From: Zingiber officinale
Lineage: Eukaryota > Streptophyta > Magnoliopsida > Zingiberales > Zingiberaceae
Direction of reading: 5' to 3'
Length of the DNA stretch: 64,000 nucleotides
NCBI RefSeq assembly: GCF_018446385.1
Contig: NC_055988.1
Location: forward strand, 164,498,209 to 164,562,208
Under the pieces are notes generated by a model, which was not told where the DNA came from, ran no database searches, and saw only the letters and a list, made by a program, of their open reading frames with translations. A program made the translations under genes and the position numbers. Each line of letters begins with the position of its first letter. Position 1 is the first letter of the stretch. This document shows, piece after piece, positions 45,421 to 58,027 of this stretch.

Positions 45421-46804
45421 TCTATAAAATAGGACCACTGTATTTTGTGTTTTCTTTAAAAATTTTAAAACTTCTAAGGAAAACTCTTTACTTTTATTTT
45501 CTTAAAATTCCTAATTTCTTATATTATTAAAATTAATTTTAGTCTTAGTCTAGATCAGATCCATAGAAAGTATGTTCCTATAGACCTATGACTTAAACAT
45601 CTCACAAACACACTAGGACTCCCTTGATTGTATATTTCAGAACTTAGAACGGCGTGAGATGCATAGGCCCTTTGCCTGGACTTAAGATGTTTATATCAGT
45701 GTATTAACACAAGTTTGGGCGTAAAATACCAAATAGAACAGTGATCAAGTTAAGTAATCCATTTTAGTCAAACACTAACTGGATAAAATTACTTAACATG
45801 ACTAACTAAGTGAATACTCCTATCTTCTGATAAGTAGTTAGTAACTACTAGTTAGACATGTAAAGATAATTTCTAGATGTTTATATTTTTCAAATAATAT
45901 CATGTCCAGGGGGAGGATATTTGAAAAACAATTTCAAACTCTATTTTTGAACTTAAAACTATTTTAAAAATTCTTATTTTGAAAATCTTAAGGTTTTGCA
46001 TTACTTCAAAACTTTATTATGAAACTTTAAACTTTAAACCTCAAAGTTACCTTAAAGATTTTTGAAAAATCTTTAGCTTGCTAAAATCTCTGATACCTTG
46101 GAAAGATTTTGAATAGTTTTTTTTTCCAAACCTTTTAAAACTATAGATGAAAATAACTCTTAGAAATTTAAAAATATTTTCAAATTATACTTTGAATTTT
46201 CTTATTCTGAAATTCTTCAAAGCTTATTATTTTAGAAATATATTTTGCAAAGTACTTTCCAAACTACTATTACCCTATTTAGTATATTTGGAAATTACCT
46301 TGAAAGTTTCTTAAAAGTTATCTAACCTTTAACACTTTCGTAAAAGTTAACTTTTAAGACCTAGTATCAAACTTCAAAATTTTGAAAAATATTTTAACAC
46401 TGAGCATATTTTGTAAAATGCTCTTTCACTTAGCAAACTCTATTAAACTACTTTACAAACATTATATTTCCAATCTAGTTTTTCAAATAATTTGTATTTG
46501 AAAAAGTTAAAAATTCTTTATCTCTTTCCCCCAATGATCCTGAAAGTTTTTTTTTTTTTTACCAAAGTTCATTACTTTCACTAACTGCTTTACTTGACTC
46601 ATTTATCTACTCATGTTTTTTGATGAATGTTAAAGGGGGAGAGTTAGGGTTTAAGCTAGAAAATAAAAGAAAATAAGAATAACTTAACCCTAAAATGATT
46701 AAGAGAACAAAACAAACTATCTCTTAAAAATCATTTTCTGTGCTTATTTTGCATATTTTTTCCTAACTTAACCCAGATTATCATTGCATCAAAAAGGGAG
46801 AAAT
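45421..46804 (+). other. 3' internal non-coding region of a SIRE-like element
   Basis: No gene. It parallels 38770-40181 in order and wording, is rich in T/A, and ends in a purine tract (AAAAAGGGAGAAA) before the LTR. Confidence 0.7.
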
Positions 46805-48040
46805 TGTTGGTGCAGTTTACACTAATGGTCTAACTCAGGTTTTGATGCATGACAAATGAGTTAAGTTAGGTGTTTTGTTGTCTAACTATTTTATCTAGTG
46901 TGCAGGAGTTAATCCAGATAGGTCGACTGATCGATCGGATATCTGGTGGGAAGTCCAGATAGGTCGACGGACTAACTAGATATCTGGCAGGAAGTCTAGA
47001 TAGGTCGATAGACTGACCGAATATCTGGCAGGAAGTCCAGATAGGTCGACAGACTGATAGGATATCTGGCAAACTAGTAAGTAAAGGTAACTCACTGAGG
47101 AGAGTGACTAAGTGAGGATGCATTCCGATTGGGGGGACAATAGGCATCGGTCTAGGTTAGGTCCATTTTGGATCTCTAATCTGGGACCTTGACTAGTTCT
47201 AAGTCCTGGGAGGACAGGAACTAATTACTTCTCATTATTATAACTATGTTAACTTTGTTTTACAGGGTAGATGTTTTAGATTTGGACTAACATCTTTTTG
47301 CAGGACAAAAGAGAAAAAATCTTCGGATGAATAATACTCGAAGGCGCCTTCAAGGATGATGGAAAGCGCCCTCGAAGGCACCTTCAGAGGCTTTGAAAGG
47401 CACATTCCACAGGATTAACTTTGGACATCATCGTGGATAAGAGCCGGGACGATCGAGATCAGATTTATTATGTTAGAGGCACCTTCAATGGTTATGGAAG
47501 GCGCCCTCCAAGCCCTTTATAAGGATGCTCGTCCAAAGCTTCAATAACAACATTGATACGAGCTTCTACGCATCCAAAAAGGCTTTCCGATTGCTCTGAA
47601 CTCCTGCTATGACTCTGCTACAAAGCTGCTGCACCTGACTACTGCTCCGAAGAATTTAGATCACAGCCGGCAAACCGACACACGAGCTCGTTTACATCAA
47701 AAGTGTTGGTAACGAAATTATTTACCTGTACTTAATTATTGCAAAAGAATAAGTGCAATGTGTTGCACTTATTCCATCTTTCTGTACTCAATTGCCTCTT
47801 CCAGAGGTATCGGAAGAGGTATTTAGTAGATTACCCATTGATAGGTCCGCGGGACTTGGGTCTTGAAGTAGGAGTCGTCGAAAGCTCCGAACCAAGTAAA
47901 TCACCTATGTTTTTCTATGTCATTCACTTGCAATTTCATACATATTTTTCACTGCACATACTCGTGTTTTTTAAAACGATAAAACAAGTTTTTGAAAATC
48001 ATGTGATTCACCCCCCTCTAACGTGCGTATTGATCCAACA
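46805..48040 (+). repeat. 3' LTR of a SIRE-like Ty1-copia element
   Basis: A 1236-bp LTR from TGTTGGTGCAG to GATCCAACA. It has AGGTCGAC/GGACTGAC-type repeats (46920-47070). A GAAGGCGCC cluster (47340-47510) precedes a weak TTTATAAGG box (47517-47525). It is related to the LTR at 40182 in its first 120 bp but clearly diverged. Confidence 0.8.
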
Positions 48041-49176
48041 GTAAGTTATATAGGCATTTAGACCATTAACAACACACATTTACTTGCATTTCTCATATTT
48101 GATTTATATTATCACACTCCTTTTTCTTATTTTATTATCATGCTACTTGTTTTGTTCAGAGATCTTCTCCTCTTTGTGTTTTTATTGACAGGGTGTGATA
48201 AGAAGTGAAATTGGACAAAGAACGCCTGACGGAGAACTCCTAAGACTCAGGAAAGGGACAGATCGTGCCTTGAGGCATAACCGTGCCATTCTTCCCAGTG
48301 ATTCACATGGGCATGCCATGCTAAATGGCACGGTCGTGTCACTCTCATAGAAGCTCACAAGGGCAAACCGTGTCAAATGACACGGCAGTGTCTCCCGTCC
48401 CAGAAGGTCACACGGGGCAGGCTGTGCCAAACGACACAACCTTGCTTCATTAGTTTAGCCAAGCTCATGATCTGGTCGTGCCTACCAGGCACAATCGTGC
48501 CTTTTCATTCACCATGTGCATGGGTTGGTCTTGCCGAAAGGCACGACTGTGCCTACCTAGGGCAAGGGTCACACAACCCTACCTATAAAAGGGGATTTTC
48601 CCCCTTCTTCAAGGATCTTTGGTTTGGGGCTCCACCTCCTTCCTTGTGAAAGGATTTTCCCCTCTAGGGGAAATCTTAGAGACTCCGTTTTTGTCAATCC
48701 GCACGATCTATCTACCTCCAGAGCAAGGAAATATCTCGAAGACACCAACAAACTCTGTGATAAGCATTTCTTCTCCTCTATCTTCTGTTTAAAGTTGTAA
48801 GAATGTTTTGTTTTGTATTTTTGGTTTGTTATTCCTTTGCAATGGAGTACATCCTTCTTGTTGTAGAACTAGGGAGTAGTTATGATGTGAATTGATATAA
48901 AACTTTTTGAATTTACCCATCTTTTATTTCTATGACATGTTTGTGCTTGGTTCTTGTTCAATTGAATGCATGTGTGAATCCTTATTGTTAACACTTGTTG
49001 TTTAATTTGATAAATGTATGGATTAGTCATCGTGTAGTAGGAATACTCGAGATTGTATGACCAAGGGTTCCTTAGTGACAGAGGATAACTATTAAACTAG
49101 ATATCTTGGGTGTTCCCTCGAAATAGTGGTTAAATCCATACAAGGGGGACTCTAAGTAGTGTTTAATGGGGTTCCC

Positions 49177-49207
<31 letters not shown>

Positions 49208-49261
49208 ATTATATGCTAGGAGGTGATACAGTAATTTAGATCAATGTTATACTCCCCTTGA
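48041..49261 (+). other. LTR-like promoter region with GGCACG/CGTGCC cluster
   Basis: At least ten GGCACG or CGTGCC half-sites (48260-48560) lie before TATAAAAG at 48584-48591. This looks like a U3-R region of another LTR family (possibly Ty3-gypsy), but ends and duplications were not found. A C10-A19 homopolymer pair lies at 49180-49208. No gene is seen. Confidence 0.5.
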
Positions 49262-49790
49262 TCAAAGTGACGATTGACGCTCGACAGTGAAGGCAAGTTG
49301 GCAGCGACACACAGGTTCGCTGGCTACCCCTGGTGGCAGCGAGCATAGCAGTGTGCGAGTTGCTTGGAGAGGGAGACGATTGACAACGACATTGAGAGAG
49401 AAGAGGGGAGAGCCAATGAGATGGCGCAACGCTCGTGAGGAAGGAACAACATCGACATCACAAAGAGCGTGTGGGCATGGGAGAGGGAGAGTTGAAGCTA
49501 GATTGCCGGAGCTCGGTTGGAGATGTCCGTGGAGACAGCGTGTCGACAAGGGAGGTGATTTGTCCGAATATGAGGTCAGATGTGCGCGGCGACTACTGCG
49601 CGAAAAGCAGCGCCACGGCGCATATACACGAGGGAGGAGAGGTCGGCAGGGGTGCGAGGTGCCGACAGTGGAGCACTGGGGTAGTTAGCACGATGACAGC
49701 CGTAAGGGCATCACACGTGCGTGATGGGGAAGGCAACGGAGAGGTGAAAATAGTAGAAGGCAATATATTCAATTAACTCTCATTTTAATT
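49262..49790. other. GC-rich stretch with open frames of unknown meaning
   Basis: GC content rises sharply here and long frames are open on both strands (49287-49688 plus, 49549-49262 minus). Their products are Arg/Gly- or Leu/Ser-rich without recognisable motifs. They may simply reflect composition. I do not call a gene. Confidence 0.3.
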
Positions 49791-50701
49791 AGATATTCTA
49801 AACCGATTTTACATCTTACCCATTTATTCCTATAAAACATAAAAAGATTTGTTTAAAATCTAGAAAAATTTTATTAATTTCTATAAATTCATATAAACAT
49901 ATTTTCCTCTTAATTTCTCACCAATATCAATTTACTTTTCCTAAATAAATTTAATTAGGTCCAATTTTAATTATTTTAATCTATACATATATTTTTAGTA
50001 TTTTACATATATTATAGGATGATTCTGCTTTCCTCCAGGAGCTTAGCAAAATGCCCTGGCATTATTCATCGGCACCATCATATCTACTATATTATTCACC
50101 GTTATAGTCTGATATGATGCTTTTGATTCTTTTGCTGAGGTAGTTCTCAACTTCAGCTTTATAATTTTTGAATGTGTCAAGTAACTTTGACTTTTCATAG
50201 ATGAGATATGGATAATCACAATACGAAAAATCATCTGAATTTTATAAAATACGGTTAATCATTCCAAGCAGCCATAGGAAATAGCTTATAAATATTTGTG
50301 TGTATAAATTCGAAGATGTTTGAGATTCGGTTGGCTTCAAATTTCTTTTATTGGTTTGTTTCTCCTTTATACAATTCATACAATCTTCTAAATTAGTCTA
50401 AAATTTTGACTAACACAAATCTATCTATTCTCCACCTAGATATATGACCTAATCTCTTGTGTCATAATATACACAAATGCTCACTAACTAATTTTCTCTT
50501 TACACCTCATGTACTTAATCGCAAGAATTCATTAAATGAAGCAATGGCATCAATAAAGTAACGATTATCATAAACAAATAAATAATCAATTCTATCGACT
50601 TAGCAATTTGGTTATCCAATAGTCGAGTCTATTAGTCGATTAGTAAATATATTATGCACTATTTGTACAATAGTCAAGTCCGTCAGTCAATTATGAAACC
50701 T
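49791..50701. other. A/T-rich region without recognisable feature
   Basis: I see no gene or clear repeat, only scattered short frames. Parts around 50340-50460 resemble decayed copia-type coding text on the minus strand, but no motif is certain. Confidence 0.4.
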
Positions 50702-51604
50702 CGCTACAAGAAAACTGATATTTAACAATGACATATTTCATCGCTAACATATCCATTTTTGTCAATAACAAATATTTACGACGATAACTTTTCATCGCTA
50801 GAATCATCGTTATAAGGTTGTTGTAAACACTTAATAGCGACGAATATTTTATGTTTCATCGCTAATATGTTAGCGACGTGATGAACTCGTTGCCAAACCA
50901 TGTTAATTCGTCTCCAAAATGTTAGCGACGAATTAATATAATTCATCCCTAATGTAATTGTTTGCGACGAAATATAATTAATTCGTCGAGACGATTTTTT
51001 TAATTTGCCGCTAACCCAAATTTTACCGCAAACGTTTATGATATGGAACGATACACTTGAGTGGTTAGCGATGAATTTGTATGAAATCATTGCTAACGTG
51101 TAATATTAACGACGAAATAATATCTATATTCGCCGCTAATAATACATGTTAGCAACGAATTACCACAAATTCGTCGCTAAACCTCATTTTTTTTTAAAAA
51201 AAAACTTTTTTTTTATTTTCAATCATATCCTGTATACAAATTTACAAACTTACACAATCATCACAACTCTAACAATAATATTCACAACAATCACAACTAT
51301 AACAATAATATTCACAAACTTATACAAGTACTAACTCTAACAACAAATTTACAAATAAACTCACAAACAACTCATTCTTCTTCAAAGTATAAGTTCACAA
51401 CTCTAGCAGCATTTACAATCCAGAGATGCAAATATTCAACATCAAAGTCTAACAATAAGTAACATAACAAATAAAGTACACAACAAGTAACAAGTTCAAA
51501 ACATCAAGTTCACATCCAAAAATCCGCAACATCGACATCTACAAGAAATAAACTTCACAACATCATGTATATATCCAAAAGTCCATAACACCAAACTCTA
51601 AAAT

Positions 51605-51912
51605 CGAGGAGGAGGAGGAGGAGGTGAAGCCAAAGATGAATCATGGATCAAGGAATCTAATGCTCCAGGTGCCAATCGATTAAGAATTTGTTCAAACATA
51701 TCTTGTCTTAATTTTACTGATGCTAACTCATCTTAGGTGCTTGCTAATTGAACTTTGGTGTTTGCTAACTCTTTTTGGGTGGATTCAAGTTCTTCATGTA
51801 ATGCGGTGTTAGTTGATCTGGATGATGAGATAGCATTTGAAAAAGTGGACCTAACTAGCTTTGGCTCATTTCCAAGTCCTCTAATGTATCCCGAACGAGT
51901 ACCGAGGACTTA
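51605..51912 (-). pseudogene. Transposase_24-like C-terminal remnant in the CACTA element
   Basis: The minus strand from about 51912 encodes VLGTRSGYIRGLG, a hallmark I associate with the plant Transposase_24 family of CACTA accessory proteins. A Gln/Glu/Lys-rich coiled-coil-like stretch follows (EELESTQKELANTKVQLAST) with one stop (near 51735), then a Pro-rich end (about 51605). Upstream exons are not recognisable. In complete elements this protein acts with the TNPD-type transposase. Here it is a fragment. Confidence 0.65.
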
Positions 51913-52617
51913 ATACAAGTTTCAGTATGTTTTAAGATAGTATATGATTGTTTAATAATTAGTAACTACGAAAATCCTAGAAAAGAATAACAAGTAGCAA
52001 TAATTAATAATTATAGAAGCAACTCTTAGATTGGAAGGGAAAATAGAGAAGTTATAAAAATGTCCCAAATAATATTAATGTTTAAATCTAAGTAAATAAA
52101 AGAATCAATCAATTAATGCAAGCAAATAACAGTATATGAAACAAAATTAAAAGAAAGGAAAATTGACTACAACAATATGTTATTTCTTCCATATTGGAGG
52201 TGATATTTGAATTGAAATTTATAAGAGACAAATAATATAACAACTTAGAAATAAGTGAATAAGTGAACATTGATGCAACAAAGTTATCCCATTCAGATAT
52301 GAAACAAATTCAAGGGAAAAAACACACTAGTTGAAGATCAATCAAGCACCAAGGATCCATCAGATGACAATCAAAGAGGGAGGTGAAGAGAAATGGTTCA
52401 CTTCTCACTCTTATTTGAAGAAATTTGAGAATGGAGTGGATTGAGTGCCCACTAGTTTGGATAGGAAAGTTAGGCTCTAAGCATGTGTAAATCTGATCCC
52501 TTCAAATGCCGGCAGCGTCAACCAACTACTTTGATGCTAAGAATCTCAAACACGTCTTCCTTTTAAGAAAATGACATAATAATAAACATAAATTCATAGT
52601 AAATATGTTATTTTAAC

Positions 52618-52740
52618 GACCCTCCTAGTGCCAGTCCCACGGATATGGAGGGAGGTCCATGTAAGTACACAGGTCATAGGCGCATGATGGGATAAATCAC
52701 AGGTCGTCAATTCCTGAGAATCGATCCTGGCCATTACATC
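52618..52740 (-). other. Possible tRNA-derived SINE fragment inside the CACTA element
   Basis: On the minus strand AGGATCGATTCTC (about 52710-52722) resembles a pol III B box, followed by a compact GC-balanced segment unlike its A/T-rich surroundings. No A box, poly-T tail or target duplication was found, so this is a weak call. Confidence 0.3.
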
Positions 52741-54514
52741 AAAAATGTCATGCACCCACCATATTGACCATATCTCGACATGTGAATTTACAATGCATTA
52801 CAGTACTAGTGAGTTCTATTGACCTTAATCCTGCACATGTAGGTACCAAATGGATTTCCTTGCCCTCCCTTATTAATATAGCTAGATTGTCCTAAAGCAA
52901 CTCAAAACATGTCATTGAATCTTTAAAAAAAACAACTGGAGCGTAGATGAAATACATGGCCAAACATAAACCATAGGAACTATGAAAACAGTAGAAGAAA
53001 TTCAAGGCATGTGAAGGGATGGACATGTAAAGGATTTAGTGAGCATAGAAGTGAAATGAGTATTTATCATCTTTGATTCAAAATTTAAGAGCAAGATAAT
53101 TAATTTCTGTAAAATGAATAACAAGACAAGCACACTGCTAACAAGATCAATCATATGGAGAGAAAAAATTAACTTATTTGCACACATAAGATATGTACAA
53201 CATGATTTAATTATTTTGTCAACAAAAAGCTTAACATAATTCATCAACTATGCTAAGGTGAGGAATTTAGCTCTACACTGAGAACTTGACTTCTTAAGTT
53301 TTACATCCAATTCGTCCTTTTAACTTCTCCATCTTATTCGGCCATTTGAGGTCTTTATACAGCTTGTATTCTTGAGCTTTATGTTCAGTAATGATCCCGG
53401 GCCAATATGTTCATGATCCCGATAATGGTCCCTCTACGATCGATCATAATCCTCGTCTAGTAGCAACCAAGCGGTTGGCATCAATATCTAACAATTAAAT
53501 TGGAATTGAAAACTGCAATCATAAAATGACCCCTCTATTTAAGAGATTGTGATTACAATCTCTTCATGTCATAACTTTTTATTTTCAGTACTATATTATA
53601 CCAGGTCGCTCTCTAGGGGCTCGGAACACAGGGAAATCTAAGAACTTGAAGAGAATAAATACAAGTTTGAATGAGCACCAAACTGAAGTAATTGTGTGTG
53701 TAATTTCAAGATGGGACTGTGTGGACACACGCCCGAGTAAGTGCAATTATATGGAGAGAAAATATATATAGATAGCAGTACCTTTTCGCAGCGGCGTCAG
53801 GGGAGAAGGAGAGATCACGCACCCTAAACCCTAAAATCTAATCGCGGCAGCGTCGGAGGAGAAGCAGAGAGCGCACGGAGGAGAAGCAGAGAACTATCGT
53901 GGCAGTCTCGGAAATAGGGCACGGGTTAACGGCGAATCTGGAACTTTCGCCGTTAATCCTAATTATTAGCGGCGACAATAGAAAATTAGCTGCAAATATA
54001 TTAGCGGCGATTATTCTGATTACAGTTTCGCTGCTAATAATACGGGTTAGCGGTGAAAGTTTCCAGGTTCGTCGCAAATAAATAGGAATTAGCTGGCCGT
54101 TAATACTAAACTTTTAGTGACGGATATACTAAACACGTAGCAAAATTAATGACCTTACGAAAAATTAAATTTTTAATATTATTATTAACAACAAACTTAT
54201 ATTTCACTGCTAATAATCCAATTTAACTATAAACTATAATTTCGTCGCTAATATTTCATCACTATTTTACTATTTTCTTATAATGCCTATTATGCATTGT
54301 CCAATCGGCCAATCAACTACTAAATCAACTATGCATGGTTCATTCACAACTAATACCTCAGTCAATTGCTCCTAATAAATCATGATGTCCATTTATACAA
54401 ATTTAGGAGGAGGAGGAGGATTATTATTGTGTAGTTATCTTCCATATCTAATTAAGAATTAAAAATTTTAAAATTTACTTTATCGAAAAGAAAGATTCAT
54501 GAATTTTTAATTTG

Positions 54515-54517
<3 letters not shown>

Positions 54518-54601
<84 letters not shown>
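54518..54601. repeat. (AT)n microsatellite
   Basis: About 84 bp of uninterrupted AT dinucleotide repeat in an A/T-rich intergenic stretch. Confidence 0.95.
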
Positions 54602-54607
<6 letters not shown>

Positions 54608-55433
54608 ATATAAATTCCAAAAAAATCTACCATACCCATAAATACAATTTTAATAGAAAAAAAAAAATCATAAATTTCATATATATCAAAATCAACCAAG
54701 CCGCTATTTTATTATTGCAAAATAAACATATTCATAATTAAGAAATCATCATATCATGCAACATAATCTTCCAGAAACATATTCTTAATTATGTTTTATG
54801 TTAAAAAAAAATCTTCAAAATAAAACAGATTCTTAATGATTATTAAACATGGAGACTTTGATACCACTTGTTATAACAAGATTATCCTTTTATGAATATA
54901 ATTGTTAGATATAAGTATGGAAGCGTACTTGAATCAATACGGTTTGGTCTCACAGAATAGGAGGGTTAAAAACCTAATCGTGTGATCAATTGGCCATAAC
55001 CCCCTTATTTATACATATAACCATTAGGTCATCCTTTGATCTTTTCTATTTTAACTCATCATAAAAATAAAAATTACTCAAATTATTTACACATTAATGG
55101 GTAATACTCTATCAGATATATTAAAACTCAAATATTTAAAATTTTACTCGATCACTTTTAATTGAACTTAATCAAACATATTATTTCATATATAAATTTA
55201 ACAATATAGATTAATGATTCAACATTAATTTCTTCCACTTTAGGGAGATGACAACATTGAATTCATGGCTTACTCGAGCTGTTGCTTGCTGCTATACTTC
55301 TTCATTCTTGAGCTTGCTCTCAGAGCCTGCACATTAAACAAATTTTTGAAAACTAAATAAAAAATTCTTTTTTTCAATGAATAGAGAGCTAAAATATGAA
55401 AAATGATTTTCACCTCTTTTTCCCAGTCACATC
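54602..55433. other. A/T-rich DNA between CACTA and copia elements
   Basis: No gene. It includes TTTGATACCACTTGTTATAACAAG (about 54857-54880), whose complement resembles a mutated tRNA-Met primer site next to an LTR-like end, a hint of a decayed minus-strand LTR element. The copia insertion site is at 55433. Confidence 0.4.
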
Positions 55434-56521
55434 TGTTGGATATTGAGGCCTTAAATGGACCAAAACGATTTAGAGGAAGGAAGCCATCAATTGTTGAAAG
55501 TCGTAATTGACTTCAAAATTGAAATCTACGATTCGCGTAGATAGATTTAGACTATTAATTTGCTCAAAACCGATTAAGGGTGAATGAGAAATTAATGTTT
55601 AAAGTCAGCCCAAAATAACATTTATTATTCATTAATAAAATACATGGGAGAATAGTCCCACATCGGAAATTCTCGATGTGTATTCTCTACTTATTAATGA
55701 AGATGTGTTAATGGAGTTAACACAAAAATAAAAGGACAGGTTACCCCTTAGCCCAGGGCGAGCAGCGTGCGAAATGGGCGTTTTGTATGCGCACTTTGCA
55801 CTTTGCACTTACGCATCGTCGCAAGGAGCATTGAGGAGCTTAAATTTATGCTCCAGGTGACATTGCAGTGCCTACGTGGCACTCGGGTGACGTGACATCC
55901 TCGTGGGCAAAGGGAGATGTGATCAACGTTGATCAAATAGGTATGATGGATCGCTTGTGATGCGATCTAGAGCGTTGGATCGCAAAGAGTAACGATCTGA
56001 CGGCCTTGGATGAGACTTGATCTGAAGCATCGAATTAATGGATCCAGATCCGATGGCCGATGACAATAGGCGGGATCTGAGGGTCACAACTCCTCAGATC
56101 TGATGGATGAGATTGAAGTGGGCTTGGTGAAGGGTTACAACCCTTCAGAATGGATGATCTAGATCGATTCAGCCCAAGGAACACATCCACTCACCCAAAG
56201 GACAATCAACCTCTTCTTTCAGTATAAATAGAACCCTCCAGATGATAGAAAATTCACTCAATTCACTCAATCCTCTCTTCTCTTCCTCAAGCATTCATCT
56301 CATCTTGTGCATTCAAGAGTCCAAGAAGTCTACTAGAAGGTTCGCTGGTCTCGGAAGTCGGAGTGCTACGATTCCGAGACGTTCGTCGTCGTTGTATCTT
56401 GGGAACGAATTGCAACAATCCGTTAAGCACCGTAGTGGAGCAATATCGTTTACAGAGATAGTGTCGAACACTAGCCTCGACGATCAGTTTGCATACTCCA
56501 GAAGCTACCCGGGGATCAACA
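55434..56521 (+). repeat. 5' LTR of the Ty1-copia element
   Basis: Starts TGTTGGATATTG, identical in opening to the 3' LTR at 63393. The end is placed at ATCAACA (56521), the best inverted match to the start. No clear tRNA-Met primer site follows, so the end is tentative. It has two ACTTTGC units near 55794, where the 3' LTR has five. Confidence 0.7.
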
Positions 56522-56579
56522 GAAAATATATTATATCAACTGATATTACTAACTAATCAGACGGACTCACTGCCATTCC

Positions 56580-57300
56580 GACAACCATTCCGCACGGAGA
56601 AAAGCCAGAGAAATTCACCGGAACCGACTTCAAAAGATGACAGCAGAAGATGTTGTTTTATCTAACAACGCTAAACTTTGTACGGTTTTTGCACGAAGAC
56701 ACGCCAGCCGCTACGGAAGGTAGTAAGGCTGCTAGCGATGCGTGGTCTCACGGAGATTTTCTATGCCGCAATTATATACTCAACGCCTTGGACAACACGT
56801 TATATAACGTATATTGTTCTCTGGAGACGGCGAAATCTTTGTGGGAATCCCTTGAGAAGAAATACAAGACCGAAAATGCTGGATTGAAGAAATTCATCGT
56901 CGGTCGGTTTTTGGATTTCAAGATGGTGGACTCAAAAAGCGTCTCATCTCAAGTCCAAGATATGCAATTAATACTGCATGATATGGACGCCGAAGGCATG
57001 AAGTTGAACGAGACATTCGCAGTTGCTGCGGTAATTGAGAAGCTCCCTCCGTCATGGAAGGATTTCAAGAATTACCTAAAGCACAAGCAAAAGGAGATAG
57101 GGCTGCAAGACCTGATCCTGAGGCTACGAATAGAGGAGGATAATCGAAAGTTATCCGACTCCAGAGGAACCAAGCGGACTATAGACGAAATGTCCAACCT
57201 GGTCGAGCCGAACGCCAAAAAGCTGAAGCAGTTCAAAAAGAAGGCTCAAGCTAAGAAGTTCAAAGGCTCCTGCTACAACTGTGGAAAGACATGACACCTA
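56580..57300 (+). pseudogene. gag: Ty1-copia gag
   Basis: Reads IPHGEKPEKFTGTDFKR, stop TGA 56638-56640, then a long open frame with the UBN2-type gag region (LYNVYCSLETAKSLWESLEKKY, AVAAVIEKLPPSWKDFKNYL). A Lys-rich stretch leads to a zinc knuckle (CYNCGKT-stop-HLSKDC) broken by TGA 57292-57294 exactly inside the motif. No in-frame ATG is visible ahead of it. The frame continues into protease, as gag and pol share one ORF in this group. Confidence 0.85.
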
Positions 57301-58027
57301 TCCAAGGACTGCAGACGCCCAAAGAAGCCAACCAAGGGGCCAAAGGATGTTGCGAATTATGTCGCAACCTCTCTTGAGGACTTGGATCTCACTGCGGTTG
57401 TATTTGAAGCCAACTTGGTGGATACCAACCCGAAGCAGTGGTTCATTGATACTGGAGCAACTCGTCATATCTGTTCCGATAAAGCGATGTTCTCCAAGTA
57501 TACTCCAATAAATGGCAGGAAGCTCTATATGGGTAATTCCACGACGTCGCCAATTGTTGGACTCGGAAAGGTTGTTCTGAAGATGACGTCCGGAAAGGAG
57601 CTAACACTCATTGATGTACTCCATGTTCCCGACATTAGTAAGAACCTAGTTTCTGGAGCGGCATTGGTCAAGGCCGGATTTAGGCTAGTGTTCCAGTCAG
57701 ATAACTTTGTACTTACGAAGAATGGTGTCTTCGTAGGAAAGGGGTACCTAGAAAAGGGTCTATTCAAAATGGTTGTAATGCCTGTACTCCGAAATTTTGA
57801 TGGTAATAAAATAAATGCTTCTAGCTATGTTGTTGAGTGTTTTAATTTATGACATGATCGACTCGGACATGTGAATAATAATACTCTCAAACGTCTCGTC
57901 AAATTAAATTTATTACCAAACGTCAATGTTGACGGAACACACAAATGTGAAGTGTGCGTGGAAGCGAAAATGACGAAACTACCTTTTCATTCGGTGGAAA
58001 GGACAACAACTCCTCTAGAGTTAATAC
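57301..58027 (+). pseudogene. Ty1-copia protease and integrase zinc-binding region
   Basis: Same frame as gag. The aspartic protease shows WFIDTGATRHIC (about 57439-57475), with the catalytic DTGA. The pre-integrase region follows to a stop (TGA 57850-57852). The HHCC zinc finger then appears as HDRLGHVN ... [10 protein letters not shown]. The frame is cut at 58027 by the solo LTR and continues at 60443. Protease would process the polyprotein; integrase inserts element cDNA. Confidence 0.88.

Larger units (their letters stand above)
50702..54285. mobile_element. Defective CACTA (En/Spm-like) transposon
   Basis: Termini CGCTACAAGAAAA (50702) and, inverted, CATTATAAGAAAA (54285) are both close to the plant CACTA consensus CACTACAAGAAAA. 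A 3-bp duplication, CCT, flanks them (50699-50701 and 54286-54288), as expected for this superfamily. Subterminal regions (50702-51190 and about 53930-54285) carry many copies of TTAGCGACGAA or its complement. The interior has only a remnant of a Transposase_24-like protein and no catalytic transposase, so it is non-autonomous. Confidence 0.85.

Noticed and set aside
49287..49688. Possible host gene in the GC-rich stretch
   Set aside because: Frames are open on both strands, no motif or splice structure is seen, and low-complexity Arg/Gly content explains them.
54857..54880. tRNA-Met primer site and LTR edge of another element
   Set aside because: The site is mutated (TTTGATACCAC) and no second LTR or target duplication could be found.
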